From Mycobacterium sp. UM_WGJ (GTDB lineage Bacteria > Actinomycetota > Actinomycetes > Mycobacteriales > Mycobacteriaceae), in contig NZ_AUWR01000029.1 in assembly GCF_000455125.1 (NCBI RefSeq), positions 1-56,566 on the forward strand: a DNA stretch of 56,566 bases. Reading direction: 5' to 3'. The translations under genes and the position numbers were made by a program. The notes under the pieces were generated by a model, which worked only from the letters and a program-made list of their open reading frames with translations, searched no databases and was not told the DNA's origin. Below are positions 47,656 through 56,096 of the stretch, one piece after another. Position 1 is the first letter of the stretch, and every line of letters starts with the position of its first letter.

Positions 47656-49545
47656 TCAGATCGTCTGATGGCGGCCGAAGAACTTGTGGTCTTCGCTGTA
47701 GCCGCCGTGGCCGCTGCCGATCTCCTTATAACTCTCGACGAACTCGATGCCCTTGATCCATTTCACCAGCTTGTAGCCGTGCTGCAGCTCGTTGCGCAGC
47801 CGCAGCGGCCGACCGTGCATGTAGGGCAGCGGCTGGTCATTCATGTTGTAGGCCAGCATCGACATGTGGTGCCACATCTGGTCGACCGGGTGTGCGTTGT
47901 AGAAGATGCCGCCGGTGGCGCCCAGGCCCATCGAGTAGAAGATCGCCCACTTGGCCTGCGGAAGCGGTTTGACGATCTCCATGATCGTCGACATCTGCAC
48001 GCCGCCCCATTTGGCCACGCCGGACCAGGCCTGCACGCACATGTGCTGGGTGATCTGGTCGTGATACGGCAGGGCCTTGAGGTCCTCCAGCGAGAACTCC
48101 ATCGGGTTCTCGACCAGGCCGTAGACCTTGAGTCGCCAGTCCTTGAAGTCTCCCGCCTCGTATTCCTTGTACTCGACGGTCTCCGGCAGCCGGCCGTTGC
48201 GCCAGTGGAACGGCGAGATGTCGTCCTCGGTGAAGGTCCCGGGCTCGGGGTTCAGATGTTCCAGGGCCCGCTGGAACGGCCCGATGAGGGCATAGCCGAT
48301 CTTCTGGACGACCCGCGGGTAGCGCAGGGTGAGCGGCGTGGCCGCGATCCAGCCGATGGTGCACACCACCGCCGCCACGCAGAAGACGTAGAAGCCCGTC
48401 GCGCTATGGCATTCCGGGCCCGCGCCTTCCGCACATCCCCGGGCGGCGAACATGTGGTTGAGATTGTCGAAGGCGTCGGTAGCGAACACCATGGTGACGT
48501 GCACGAGGATGAACAGCAGGAAATAGACCAGCACTACGAAGTGCAGGGAGCGGGCGATCTGCAGGTTGAGTCGCATGTGCTTGCTGATCAGCCCCAGCCG
48601 CTGTGATAGCGCCGGGGACATGCCCAGCGCGGTGATCAGCGCGGCGGGAGCAGCCACGAACACCGTGACGAAGTAGGAGATCAGCTGCAGCGCGTTGTAG
48701 TTGGTCCAGGTGTGGTCGTCCGGCCAGTCCAGCGATGCGTACTGGATCATCACCGAGGCAGCGTGCGGAATGATGTCCCAGCTGGTCGGAACGATACGGC
48801 GCCACTGACCGGTGGTGAACAGCAGGACATAGAAGACCGCACCGTTGAGCAGCCACAACACCCCCAGGCCCATGTGCCACCAGCGGGCCAGCCCGATCGA
48901 ATGCCGGAAGCCCGGTAGCCCGAACTGCGCCGGCAGCGCGACGGTGTCGGCATTGGCCGTCCAGTAAGGGTCGTCCGGGACCGGCGGCCCCACCCGCAGC
49001 CATTCGTCCTTGCCGGGGGTGGAGTTGCGGCTGAAGTACAGCCGCGGGTGGTCACAGAGAATCTGGATGCCGGCGCGGATGATGAAGATCATCATGAACA
49101 GGTTGAAGAAGTGGGTCCACCCGGCCCAGGCCGGCAGGCCCCCGGCGACTTCGGTGGACGGGCTGCTGCCGGGATACCTGGTGATGAAGTCCTCGATGCC
49201 CGGCATGTGCCGAATGCCCTTGCCGATCGCGACCATCGCCACCATTCCGACGAAACCGATCGGAATCAGCCACAGCAGGTTGAACCACTTGTCGCGGCCG
49301 ATACGCAGGTGCGGGGCGACCGCGCGGCGGCTGAGGTCGAAACCGCCGCCGTAGGTCTCGACGTCGACGGTCTCGTTGTGGTTTTTGTGGATCTCTGCCC
49401 GGTAGCCCTGTTCCAGCTCCAACTCGACGTCCACGACGTCCGTGGAGTAGTCGACTTGCCGGGTGGTTTCTTTCGTTGCTGGTGAGGTCGCGGGACCCCG
49501 CGGGTCGAGTTGCCCTCCAGCACCCTGTCCATCAATCGCGGTCAC
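47656..49545 (-). CDS. Fused membrane cytochrome b and sulfite-oxidase-like molybdopterin protein
   Basis: A protein of 629 aa. After a cytoplasmic 85-residue start, residues about 86-430 hold roughly five or six transmembrane helices with His in helices (WTHFFNLFMMIF, ARWWHMGLGVLWLL, SLHFVVLVYFLLFILVHVTMVF), consistent with a di-haem cytochrome b561-like module. Residues about 450-629 match the sulfite oxidase Mo-cofactor domain, with the Mo-ligating Cys in TQHMCVQAWSGVAKWGGV. No Tat signal is visible. A hexamer TACCGT 6 nt upstream fixes the GTG at 49545. Substrate unknown. Confidence 0.85.
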   Translation of the reverse strand: MTAIDGQGAGGQLDPRGPATSPATKETTRQVDYSTDVVDVELELEQGYRAEIHKNHNETVDVETYGGGFDLSRRAVAPHLRIGRDKWFNLLWLIPIGFVGMVAMVAIGKGIRHMPGIEDFITRYPGSSPSTEVAGGLPAWAGWTHFFNLFMMIFIIRAGIQILCDHPRLYFSRNSTPGKDEWLRVGPPVPDDPYWTANADTVALPAQFGLPGFRHSIGLARWWHMGLGVLWLLNGAVFYVLLFTTGQWRRIVPTSWDIIPHAASVMIQYASLDWPDDHTWTNYNALQLISYFVTVFVAAPAALITALGMSPALSQRLGLISKHMRLNLQIARSLHFVVLVYFLLFILVHVTMVFATDAFDNLNHMFAARGCAEGAGPECHSATGFYVFCVAAVVCTIGWIAATPLTLRYPRVVQKIGYALIGPFQRALEHLNPEPGTFTEDDISPFHWRNGRLPETVEYKEYEAGDFKDWRLKVYGLVENPMEFSLEDLKALPYHDQITQHMCVQAWSGVAKWGGVQMSTIMEIVKPLPQAKWAIFYSMGLGATGGIFYNAHPVDQMWHHMSMLAYNMNDQPLPYMHGRPLRLRNELQHGYKLVKWIKGIEFVESYKEIGSGHGGYSEDHKFFGRHQTI

Positions 49546-49551
49546 CTATCG

Positions 49552-49557
49552 ACGGTA
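49552..49557 (-). promoter_or_regulatory. -10 hexamer TACCGT, leaderless promoter
   Basis: On the minus strand TACCGT is followed by 6 nt and the GTG at 49545. Confidence 0.5.
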
Positions 49558-49726
49558 GCGCGAAAAACCTCGTGACCCGATACTCTGACATCAGATACGC
49601 AGGCTTCTGACAGGAAACTCAGGTACCGCAAGTGCGGATTACGGCGGTCGCCGACGGCCGCTGCGCCCCGGCCTGCGCCATCCTGGCTCGCCGACCGGGC
49701 CGATCGGGCGTTCGCTGCGATTATTT

Positions 49727-49747
49727 CGGTGGACAAACCACCGTTTT
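49727..49747 (+). terminator. Hairpin with T-run upstream of eccB5
   Basis: CGGTGG (49727-49732) pairs with CCACCG (49738-49743), followed by TTTT. It has terminator form on the plus strand but no gene precedes it on that strand. It may protect the ESX-5 promoter from readthrough or end a short transcript. Confidence 0.45.
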
Positions 49748-49859
49748 CCATTGGGCGCGACGCAGGTGAGCTCACCCGGCTCTGGCGCTTAACAGACCGT
49801 TCATCTAACGCGGTCATAATTCGTGCAAGAACAGGCGAAGTGCGTTTCGTCATCGCCAT

Positions 49860-49873
49860 CAGATTGCAATCTG
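49860..49873. promoter_or_regulatory. Perfect 14-bp palindrome upstream of the ESX-5 promoter
   Basis: CAGATTGCAATCTG is self-complementary without a spacer. It lies about 30 nt before the -10 candidate, a position suitable for a regulator. It is one of several signals in the 468-nt gap before eccB5, which otherwise contains no gene of normal size. Confidence 0.5.
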
Positions 49874-49902
49874 CGCCGCGGGCAGTCGTAGCGCGACACG
49901 GC

Positions 49903-49908
49903 TAGCAT
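49903..49908 (+). promoter_or_regulatory. -10 hexamer TAGCAT of the eccB5 operon
   Basis: TAGCAT precedes the two small ORFs that lead to eccB5. A start near 49914-49916 would fall on a GTG codon. Confidence 0.45.
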
Positions 49909-49943
49909 GCGCAGTGAAGAAACTTGTGACCAGGCAGGGGTAG

Positions 49944-50021
49944 ATGACGACCTATACGGGACCGGCACCGCGCCGTAATCCGGCAGTGCTGCGGGCTGGG
50001 GTTGGGGCGCGCCGTGGCTGA
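49944..50021 (+). CDS. Upstream ORF of 25 codons overlapping eccB5
   Basis: It starts at ATG 49944 (GGCAGGGG upstream) and reads MTTYTGPAPRRNPAVLRAG..., ending in a TGA at 50019-50021, 8 nt inside eccB5. A still shorter frame, GTG 49914 to TAG 49943 (MKKLVTRQG), ends on the base before this ATG. The nested arrangement suggests a translational relay into eccB5. The peptide is basic (5 Arg in 25). Expression is unproven. Confidence 0.45.
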   Translation: MTTYTGPAPRRNPAVLRAGVGARRG

Positions 50022-51525
50022 CGAACAGCGGGGACCCGGTTACGGCCTTGGGCTGTCGACACGGACCCAGATGACGGGGTACCAGTTCCTGGCGCGACGG
50101 ACTGCGATGGCGTTGACGCGCTGGCAGGTTCGGATGGAAGTAGAGCCCGGCCGGCGCCAGTCGCTGGCCGTGGTGGCTTCCGTGTCGGCCGCGGCGGTCG
50201 TCTGCCTCGGTGCACTGCTGTGGTCGTTCTTGAGTCCCTCGGGCCAGATGAACGAATCGCCGATCATCGCCGACCGTGATTCCGGCGCCCTGTATGTGCG
50301 GGTCGGCGACACCATATATCCGGCACTGAATTTGGCCTCGGCGCGGCTGATCGCGGGCCGGGCCGACAACCCGCACAAGGTGCGCTCCACTCAAATAGCC
50401 GAGCAGCCGCACGGCCCGCTGGTCGGAATTCCCGGCGCGCCGTCGGACATCCTGCCCACGGCGCCCTCGACATCGTCGTGGCTGATCTGCGACACCGTCG
50501 CCAACGTCCAGGGCGTCGGTGCGCCGTCGCCGGTGACCGTGACGGTGATCGACGGCGCCCCGGAACTCAACTCCCGCCGCCGGGTGCTGGACGGACCCGA
50601 CGCGGTGGTGCTGCGCTACGGCAATGACTCCTGGGTGGTTCGCCAAGGCCGCCGCTCGCGCATCGACGCCGCCGACCGGGCGGTGCTGCTGCCGCTGGGG
50701 CTGACCCCCGAGCAGGTCGACCACGCCCGCCCGATGAGCCAGGCGTTGTTCGACGCGTTGCCGGTGGGCCCGGAACTGGCGGTGCCCTTCGTGCCCGAGG
50801 CGGGTCAGCCGCCGGCCTTCCCGAATGCTCCCGGCCCGGTGGGCATGGTGTTCACCACGCCGCAGCTGGCTGGGCCGCAACAGTATTCGGTGGTGCTCAT
50901 GAACGGCGTACAGACCGTCTCGCCGGTGGTGGCCCGCATTCTGCAGAACGCCGGCGCCACCGGAGGCGGTGCGCCCGCAGTGGTGACGCCGCAGGACCTG
51001 GCGAAGATGCCGGTGGTCACCGGACTGGACCTCTCGGCATACCCCGAGGGGCCGCTTCAGGTCGTCGACATCAAGGAGAACCCCTCCACGTGCTGGTGGT
51101 GGGAGCGTTCCGCCGGTGACAGCCGGGCCCGGGTGCAGGTGGTGTCCGGCCCGACGATTCCGGTGTCGCAGAAGCAAATGAAGCGGGTGGTGTCGCTGGT
51201 GAAGACCAACGACACCAACGTGCCGCAGGCCGACCGGGTCTACTTCGGTTCCGGCTACGGCAACTTCGTCGCGATCACCGGCAACGACCCGGACGCCTCG
51301 ACGCGGGAATCGTTGTGGTGGATATCCGCCTCCGGCGTGCGATTCGGAATCCCCGGCGATGACGAGCGCAAGGCGCTGGGCCTGGTCGGAGAACCGGCAC
51401 TGGCGCCGTCGGTGGCGTTGCGCCTGCTGGCACACGGACCGACCCTGTCCCGACAGGATGCGCTGGTACGTCACGACACCCTGCCAACCGATATGAGCCC
51501 AGCAGAATTGGCGGTGCCCAAGTGA
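50014..51525 (+). CDS. eccB5: ESX-5 secretion system component EccB5
   Basis: A protein of 503 aa (M. tuberculosis EccB5 has 506). The cytoplasmic N-terminus YGLGLSTRTQMTGYQFLARRTAMALTRW matches EccB5 rather than EccB1-4, followed by one transmembrane helix (about 48-70) and a large periplasmic domain with LYVRVGDTIYPALNLASARLI and the CWWWER motif. EccB forms the periplasmic part of the hexameric ESX membrane complex. The GTG at 50014 overlaps the upstream ORF, and its stop overlaps eccC5 (GTGA). Confidence 0.95.
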   Translation: MADEQRGPGYGLGLSTRTQMTGYQFLARRTAMALTRWQVRMEVEPGRRQSLAVVASVSAAAVVCLGALLWSFLSPSGQMNESPIIADRDSGALYVRVGDTIYPALNLASARLIAGRADNPHKVRSTQIAEQPHGPLVGIPGAPSDILPTAPSTSSWLICDTVANVQGVGAPSPVTVTVIDGAPELNSRRRVLDGPDAVVLRYGNDSWVVRQGRRSRIDAADRAVLLPLGLTPEQVDHARPMSQALFDALPVGPELAVPFVPEAGQPPAFPNAPGPVGMVFTTPQLAGPQQYSVVLMNGVQTVSPVVARILQNAGATGGGAPAVVTPQDLAKMPVVTGLDLSAYPEGPLQVVDIKENPSTCWWWERSAGDSRARVQVVSGPTIPVSQKQMKRVVSLVKTNDTNVPQADRVYFGSGYGNFVAITGNDPDASTRESLWWISASGVRFGIPGDDERKALGLVGEPALAPSVALRLLAHGPTLSRQDALVRHDTLPTDMSPAELAVPK

Positions 51526-54500
51526 AACGTGGATACGCCCGGCCGACGCCGGAACGCGCCCCGGTGGTCAAGCCGGAAAACATCGTATTGCCGACGCCGC
51601 TGAGCGTCCCGCCGCCAGAAGGCAAGCCGTGGTGGTTGGTGGTGGTCGGCGTGCTGGTGGTCGGCCTGCTCGTCGGCATGGTCGCCATGACCGTGGCCAG
51701 CGGCTCCCGGATGTTCCTGGGTGCCGGCTCGATCTTCCCGATCTTCATGATCGGTGGTGTCGCGATGATGATGTTCGGCGGCCGTTTCGGCGGTGGCGCC
51801 CAGCAACTCAGCCGGCCGAAGCTCGACGCGATGCGCGCCCAGTTCATGCTCATGCTGGACCGGCTGCGTGAGTCGGCGGCCGAGTCCGCGGACAGCATGG
51901 ACGCCAACTACCGGTGGTACCACCCGGCGCCGTCCACCCTGGCCGCCGCGGTGGGGTCGTCACGGATGTGGGAGCGCCAGCCCAACGGCAAGGACCTCAA
52001 CTTCGGGCTGGCCCGCGTCGGGGTGGGGATGACGCGCCCCGAGGTCACCTGGGGCGAGCCGCAGAACATGCCGACCGACATCGAGCTGGAACCGGTGACC
52101 GGTAAGGCGCTGCAGGAGTTCGGTCGCTACCAGAGCGTGGTCTACAACCTGCCCAAGATGATCTCCCTGCTGGTCGAGCCGTGGTACTCGCTGGTCGGCG
52201 ACCGCGAGCAGGTGCTGGGGTTGATGCGCGCGATCATCTGCCAGCTGGCCTTCTCACACGGGCCCGACCATCTGCGCATGGTCGTGGTGACGTCGGATGT
52301 GGCGCAGTGGGACTGGGTGAAGTGGATGCCGCACTTCGGCGACCCGCGCCGTCAGGACGCCGCCGGCAACGCCCGCATGGTGTACGGCTCGGTGCAGGAC
52401 TTCGCCACCGAACATGCCGAACTGTTCTCCGGGCGTGGATCGTTCATGCCGCGCCACGCGAGCTCGTCGGCGGAGACCCCGACCCCGCACCACCTGATCA
52501 TCGTCGATGGCCTGGACCCGCAGTGGGAGTACGTCAACACCACCGAGGGCATCGACGGGGTGACGTTCTTCGACCTGACCGGCGCTCCGGAGTGGCGTGT
52601 CGTCTCACAGCGGGTGCTGCGTCTCGACGACAAGGGCATCATCAACGCCCTGCCACGTGACCGCGACACCTGGATGGTGATCGACGACAACGAGTGGTTC
52701 TTCGCGCTCGCCGACCAGGTCAGCCCCACCGACGCCGAACAGTTCGCGCAGCGGTTGGCGCACTGGCGGCTGGCGGCGGCCTACGAGGAGATCGGTCAGA
52801 AGGTGACGCACCACATCGGTGCGCGCGACATCATGGCCTACTACGGCATCGAGGACGCCGGGCGGATCAACTTCGAAGAGCTGTGGGCAAGCCGGCGTGA
52901 CGGTGGCAGCCGGGGCCGCCTGCGGATTCCGTTCGGAAACCGTTCCGACAACGGCGAACTGCTGTTCTTGGACATGAAATCCCTCGACGAGGGCGGTGAC
53001 GGGCCGCACGGCGTCATGTCCGGCACCACCGGTTCCGGTAAGTCGACCCTGGTGCGCACGGTGATCGAGTCGCTGCTGCTGGCTCACCCGCCGGACGAGC
53101 TGCAGTTCGTGCTGGCCGACCTCAAGGGCGGATCGGCGGTCAAGCCGTTCGCCGGCGTGCCGCACGTGTCGCGGATCATCACCGACCTGGAAGACGACCA
53201 GGCCCTCATGGAGCGCTTCCTGGAGGCCATGTGGGGTGAGATCGCCCGACGAAAGACCATGTGCGACAACGCCGGTGTCGACGGCGCCAAGGAGTACAAC
53301 GAAATCCGGTCCCGGATGCGGGCGCGCGGCGACGACAGCCTGCCGCCGCTGCCGATGCTGGTCGTGGTGATCGATGAGTTCTACGAGTGGTTTCGCATCA
53401 TGCCGACCGCCGTGGAGGTGCTGGACTCGATCGGCCGCCAGGGCCGCGCCTACTGGGTGCACCTGATGATGGCCTCGCAGACCATCGAGAGCCGCGCCGA
53501 GAAGCTCATGGAGAACATGGGCTATCGGCTGGTGCTCAAGGCGCAGACCGCCGGAGCCGCGCAGGCGGCCGGTGTCCCCAACGCGGTGAACCTGCCGGGT
53601 AAGGCGGGTCTGGGCTACTTCCGCAAGAGCGGCGAAGAGGTCATCCGGTTCCAGGCCGAGTTCCTGTGGCGCGACTACCACCGGGGCGGAATCCTCGACG
53701 ACGAGCAGATGCCGTTGACGCACGCCGTCGACTACATCCGGCCGCAACTGTTCACCACCGAGTTCACTCCGCTCGAGGTCAGCGTCAGCACGCCCGAGAT
53801 CGAGGCGGCCGAGGAGATGGCAGCGCTCGACACCAAGCCGGCAGCCGCGCCCGGCGAGCCGGCCGAGGAAGAGGACTTCATCCGGACTCCCAAGGTCGGC
53901 ACGGTCATCATCGACCAACTGCGTCAGATCGACTTCGAGCCGTACCGGTTGTGGCAGCCGCCGCTGGATGTGCCGGTGACGGTCGAGAGCCTGGTGAACC
54001 GCTACTTGGGTCACCCGTGGCAGCAGGACTACGGCACCCGGCGCGACCTGGTGTTCCCGATCGGTGTCATCGACCGGCCCTTCAAGCACGACCAGCCGCC
54101 GTGGACGGTGGACACCTCCGGCCCCGGCGCCAACGTGCTGATCCTGGGCGCCGGTGGGTCGGGCAAGACGACCGCACTGCAGACCTTGATCTGCGCGGCC
54201 GCGTTGACGCACACCCCCGAACAGGTTCAGTTCTACTGCCTGGCCTACAGCGGGACCTCGCTGACCACGGTCGCCGGCCTGCCGCACGTGGGCAGTGTCT
54301 GTGGTCCGACCGATCCCGACGGGGTGCGCCGCACGGTGGCCGAACTGCTGGCGTTGGTGCGGACCCGCAAGCGCAGCTTCCTGGAGAACGATGTCGCGTC
54401 GATGGACGTCTTCCGCCGGCGGAAGTTCGAAGGTGCTCCGGGGGCGGTGCCCAACGACGGTTTCGGCGATGTCTATCTGGTGGTCGACAACTACCGGGCA

Positions 54501-55736
54501 CTCTCGGAGGACAACGAGGTGCTCGTCGAGCAGGTCAACCAGATCATCAACCAGGGGCCGTCGTTCGGTGTGCACGTGATCGTGACCGCCGACCGCGAAT
54601 CGGAGCTGCGCCCGCCGGTGCGAAGCGGTTTCGGATCCCGGGTCGAGCTGCGGCTGGCCGCGGTCGAGGATGCCAAGCTGGTGCGTTCCCGGTTCGCCAA
54701 GGATGTTCCGGTGAAGCCCGGACGCGGCATGGTCGCGGTCAACTACGTGCGCCTCGACAGCGACCCCCAGTCCGGTCTGCACACCCTGATCGCCCGGCCC
54801 GCGATGGAGGACACCGGCGACAAGGTGTTCGAGTCCGACAGCGTGGCGGCCGCGGTCAGCCAGGTGGCGGTCGGCCGGGTGCGCCCGGTGCGGCGTCTGC
54901 CGGCGCGGTTCGGCCTGGAAGAGGTGCGCGCGGTCGCGGCCAACGACCGTCGCGAAGGAGTGGGAGCGGGCGGTATCGCCTGGGCGATCTCCGAACTCGA
55001 CCTGCAGCCGGTCTACCTGAACTTCGCCGAGAACGGCCACCTGATGGTGACCGGCCGTCGTGAATGCGGCCGCACCACCACGCTGGCCACCATCATGAGC
55101 GAGATCGAACGGCTCTATGCGCCGGGTTCCAGCAGTGCGCCGGCGCCCAGCCCGGACGGTCGGCCGTCGGCCCAGGTGTGGCTGATCGACCCGCGCCGGC
55201 AGTTGCTGACCACGTTGGGGTCGGACTACGTGGAGAAGTTCGCCTACAACCTGGACGGCGCCGTTGCGCTGGTCAACGAGTTGGCCGCCACGCTGGCCAA
55301 CCGGGAGCCTCCGCCGGGGCTGTCGGCCGAGGAGCTGCTGTCGCGGACCTGGTGGAGCGGGCCGGAGATCTTCTTGATCATCGACGACATCCAGCAGTTC
55401 CCGCCCGGCTTCGACTCGCCGTTCCAGAAGGCTGCGCCCTGGGTCACCCGCTCGGCCGACGTCGGCCTGCACGTGATCGCCACCCGCACGTTCGGTGGTT
55501 GGTCGTCCGCTGGTGCCGACCCGCTGCTGCGGGCTCTGCACCAGGCCAACGCACCACTGTTGGTGATGGACGCCGACCCGGACGAAGGCTTCATCCGCGG
55601 CAAGATGAAGGGCGGCCCGCTGCCTCGCGGCCGTGGCCTGCTGATGGCGGAGGACACCGGGGTGTTCGTTCAGGTCGCCGCCACCGAGCTGCGGCGGGCG
55701 CCGGCGCAGGAGCGCGCGGCCACCCCGGCCGGCTGA
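51522..55736 (+). CDS. eccC5: ESX-5 FtsK/SpoIIIE-type ATPase EccC5
   Basis: A protein of 1404 aa in one piece. Two N-terminal transmembrane helices (about 36-58 and 65-85) are followed by three nucleotide-binding domains. The P-loops are GTTGSGKST near 500, GAGGSGKTT near 875, and a degenerate GRRECGRTT near 1177. The LADLKGGSAVKPFAGVPHVSR segment and other FtsK features follow the first. EccC5 is the motor that recognises PE/Esx substrates at its C-terminal domain. The operon partner is eccB5. Confidence 0.96.
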   Translation: MKRGYARPTPERAPVVKPENIVLPTPLSVPPPEGKPWWLVVVGVLVVGLLVGMVAMTVASGSRMFLGAGSIFPIFMIGGVAMMMFGGRFGGGAQQLSRPKLDAMRAQFMLMLDRLRESAAESADSMDANYRWYHPAPSTLAAAVGSSRMWERQPNGKDLNFGLARVGVGMTRPEVTWGEPQNMPTDIELEPVTGKALQEFGRYQSVVYNLPKMISLLVEPWYSLVGDREQVLGLMRAIICQLAFSHGPDHLRMVVVTSDVAQWDWVKWMPHFGDPRRQDAAGNARMVYGSVQDFATEHAELFSGRGSFMPRHASSSAETPTPHHLIIVDGLDPQWEYVNTTEGIDGVTFFDLTGAPEWRVVSQRVLRLDDKGIINALPRDRDTWMVIDDNEWFFALADQVSPTDAEQFAQRLAHWRLAAAYEEIGQKVTHHIGARDIMAYYGIEDAGRINFEELWASRRDGGSRGRLRIPFGNRSDNGELLFLDMKSLDEGGDGPHGVMSGTTGSGKSTLVRTVIESLLLAHPPDELQFVLADLKGGSAVKPFAGVPHVSRIITDLEDDQALMERFLEAMWGEIARRKTMCDNAGVDGAKEYNEIRSRMRARGDDSLPPLPMLVVVIDEFYEWFRIMPTAVEVLDSIGRQGRAYWVHLMMASQTIESRAEKLMENMGYRLVLKAQTAGAAQAAGVPNAVNLPGKAGLGYFRKSGEEVIRFQAEFLWRDYHRGGILDDEQMPLTHAVDYIRPQLFTTEFTPLEVSVSTPEIEAAEEMAALDTKPAAAPGEPAEEEDFIRTPKVGTVIIDQLRQIDFEPYRLWQPPLDVPVTVESLVNRYLGHPWQQDYGTRRDLVFPIGVIDRPFKHDQPPWTVDTSGPGANVLILGAGGSGKTTALQTLICAAALTHTPEQVQFYCLAYSGTSLTTVAGLPHVGSVCGPTDPDGVRRTVAELLALVRTRKRSFLENDVASMDVFRRRKFEGAPGAVPNDGFGDVYLVVDNYRALSEDNEVLVEQVNQIINQGPSFGVHVIVTADRESELRPPVRSGFGSRVELRLAAVEDAKLVRSRFAKDVPVKPGRGMVAVNYVRLDSDPQSGLHTLIARPAMEDTGDKVFESDSVAAAVSQVAVGRVRPVRRLPARFGLEEVRAVAANDRREGVGAGGIAWAISELDLQPVYLNFAENGHLMVTGRRECGRTTTLATIMSEIERLYAPGSSSAPAPSPDGRPSAQVWLIDPRRQLLTTLGSDYVEKFAYNLDGAVALVNELAATLANREPPPGLSAEELLSRTWWSGPEIFLIIDDIQQFPPGFDSPFQKAAPWVTRSADVGLHVIATRTFGGWSSAGADPLLRALHQANAPLLVMDADPDEGFIRGKMKGGPLPRGRGLLMAEDTGVFVQVAATELRRAPAQERAATPAG

Positions 55737-55745
55737 CCGGCCCGA

Positions 55746-55791
55746 CCAGCAACCACTGTGACGCGAGCAACAGCGACACAGTGGTTGCTGG
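55746..55791 (+). terminator. 15-bp perfect inverted repeat after eccC5
   Basis: 55746-55760 (CCAGCAACCACTGTG) pairs with 55777-55791 across 16 nt, starting 10 nt past the eccC5 stop. There is no T-run. It probably ends or attenuates the eccB5C5 transcript before the PE-Esx genes. Confidence 0.65.
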
Positions 55792-55825
55792 CGCTTTCAC
55801 GGCCCCGACGCGGCCGGTGAATTAA

Positions 55826-55910
55826 GTGCGCCGGGATTTAAACCCGGCCCTGTTGCCCGCTGGTTTCGGAGGGCAGGGCGGCTGCCGGTCGCACCGGAAA
55901 TGGCAGCCCT
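55826..55910 (+). other. Highly structured intergenic segment between eccC5 and the PE gene
   Basis: The RNA could fold as a three-way junction: closing stem GTGCG/CGCAC (55826-55830, 55890-55894), hairpin CCGGG/CCCGG (55831-55835, 55843-55847), and CCCTG-CCC with GGG-CAGGG (55848-55858, 55871-55878). An alternative stem GGCTGCC/GGCAGCC (55880-55886, 55902-55908) with an inner CCGGT/ACCGG would break it. It may be a regulatory leader, a small RNA or a decayed tRNA. Confidence 0.4.
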
Positions 55911-55981
55911 GTGTTTTTCCAGTTCGAAGCCTTTTCGGCGGCCGAACAACCGGCTCGCGGCCACCGGCTTGTTACCCCAGA

Positions 55982-56010
55982 TGAACACTTGTTATCGGCA
56001 GGTGAACACT
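55982..56010. promoter_or_regulatory. Direct repeat TGAACACT upstream of the PE promoter
   Basis: TGAACACT occurs at 55982-55989 and 56003-56010, 21 bp apart, which is two helical turns. It lies 36 bp upstream of the TACGAT hexamer (56046-56051), fitting an activator site. Confidence 0.35.
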
Positions 56011-56045
56011 CGGCGATGTGGCTACTCCCGGGCACTTTGAGCCCT

Positions 56046-56073
56046 TACGATCGTCAGCAGAGAGATTGCTGAC
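56046..56073 (+). promoter_or_regulatory. -10 candidate TACGAT with 7-bp inverted repeat at the start site
   Basis: TACGAT (56046-56051) is followed by GTCAGCA (56053-56059) and TGCTGAC (56067-56073), a perfect inverted repeat around the predicted start. It may be an operator or a 5' leader hairpin ahead of the ribosome-binding site GGAGGAGG (56083-56090). Confidence 0.4.
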
Positions 56074-56096
56074 CGCGATCCCGGAGGAGGACTCGA

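Noticed and set aside
52605-55541. Very long open frame on the minus strand opposite eccC5
   Set aside because: It is the shadow of a GC-rich gene: low-complexity His/Arg/Gln/Gly composition, no motif, and the plus-strand EccC5 frame is fully conserved.
55826-55894. Minus-strand tRNA: T-arm-like CCGGG-TTTAAAT-CCCGG followed by CGCAC that can pair with an upstream GTGCG
   Set aside because: The distances fit a tRNA, but no anticodon arm or D-arm can be drawn, the adjacent hairpin leaves no variable loop and the T-loop lacks the invariant C. At best it is a decayed remnant.
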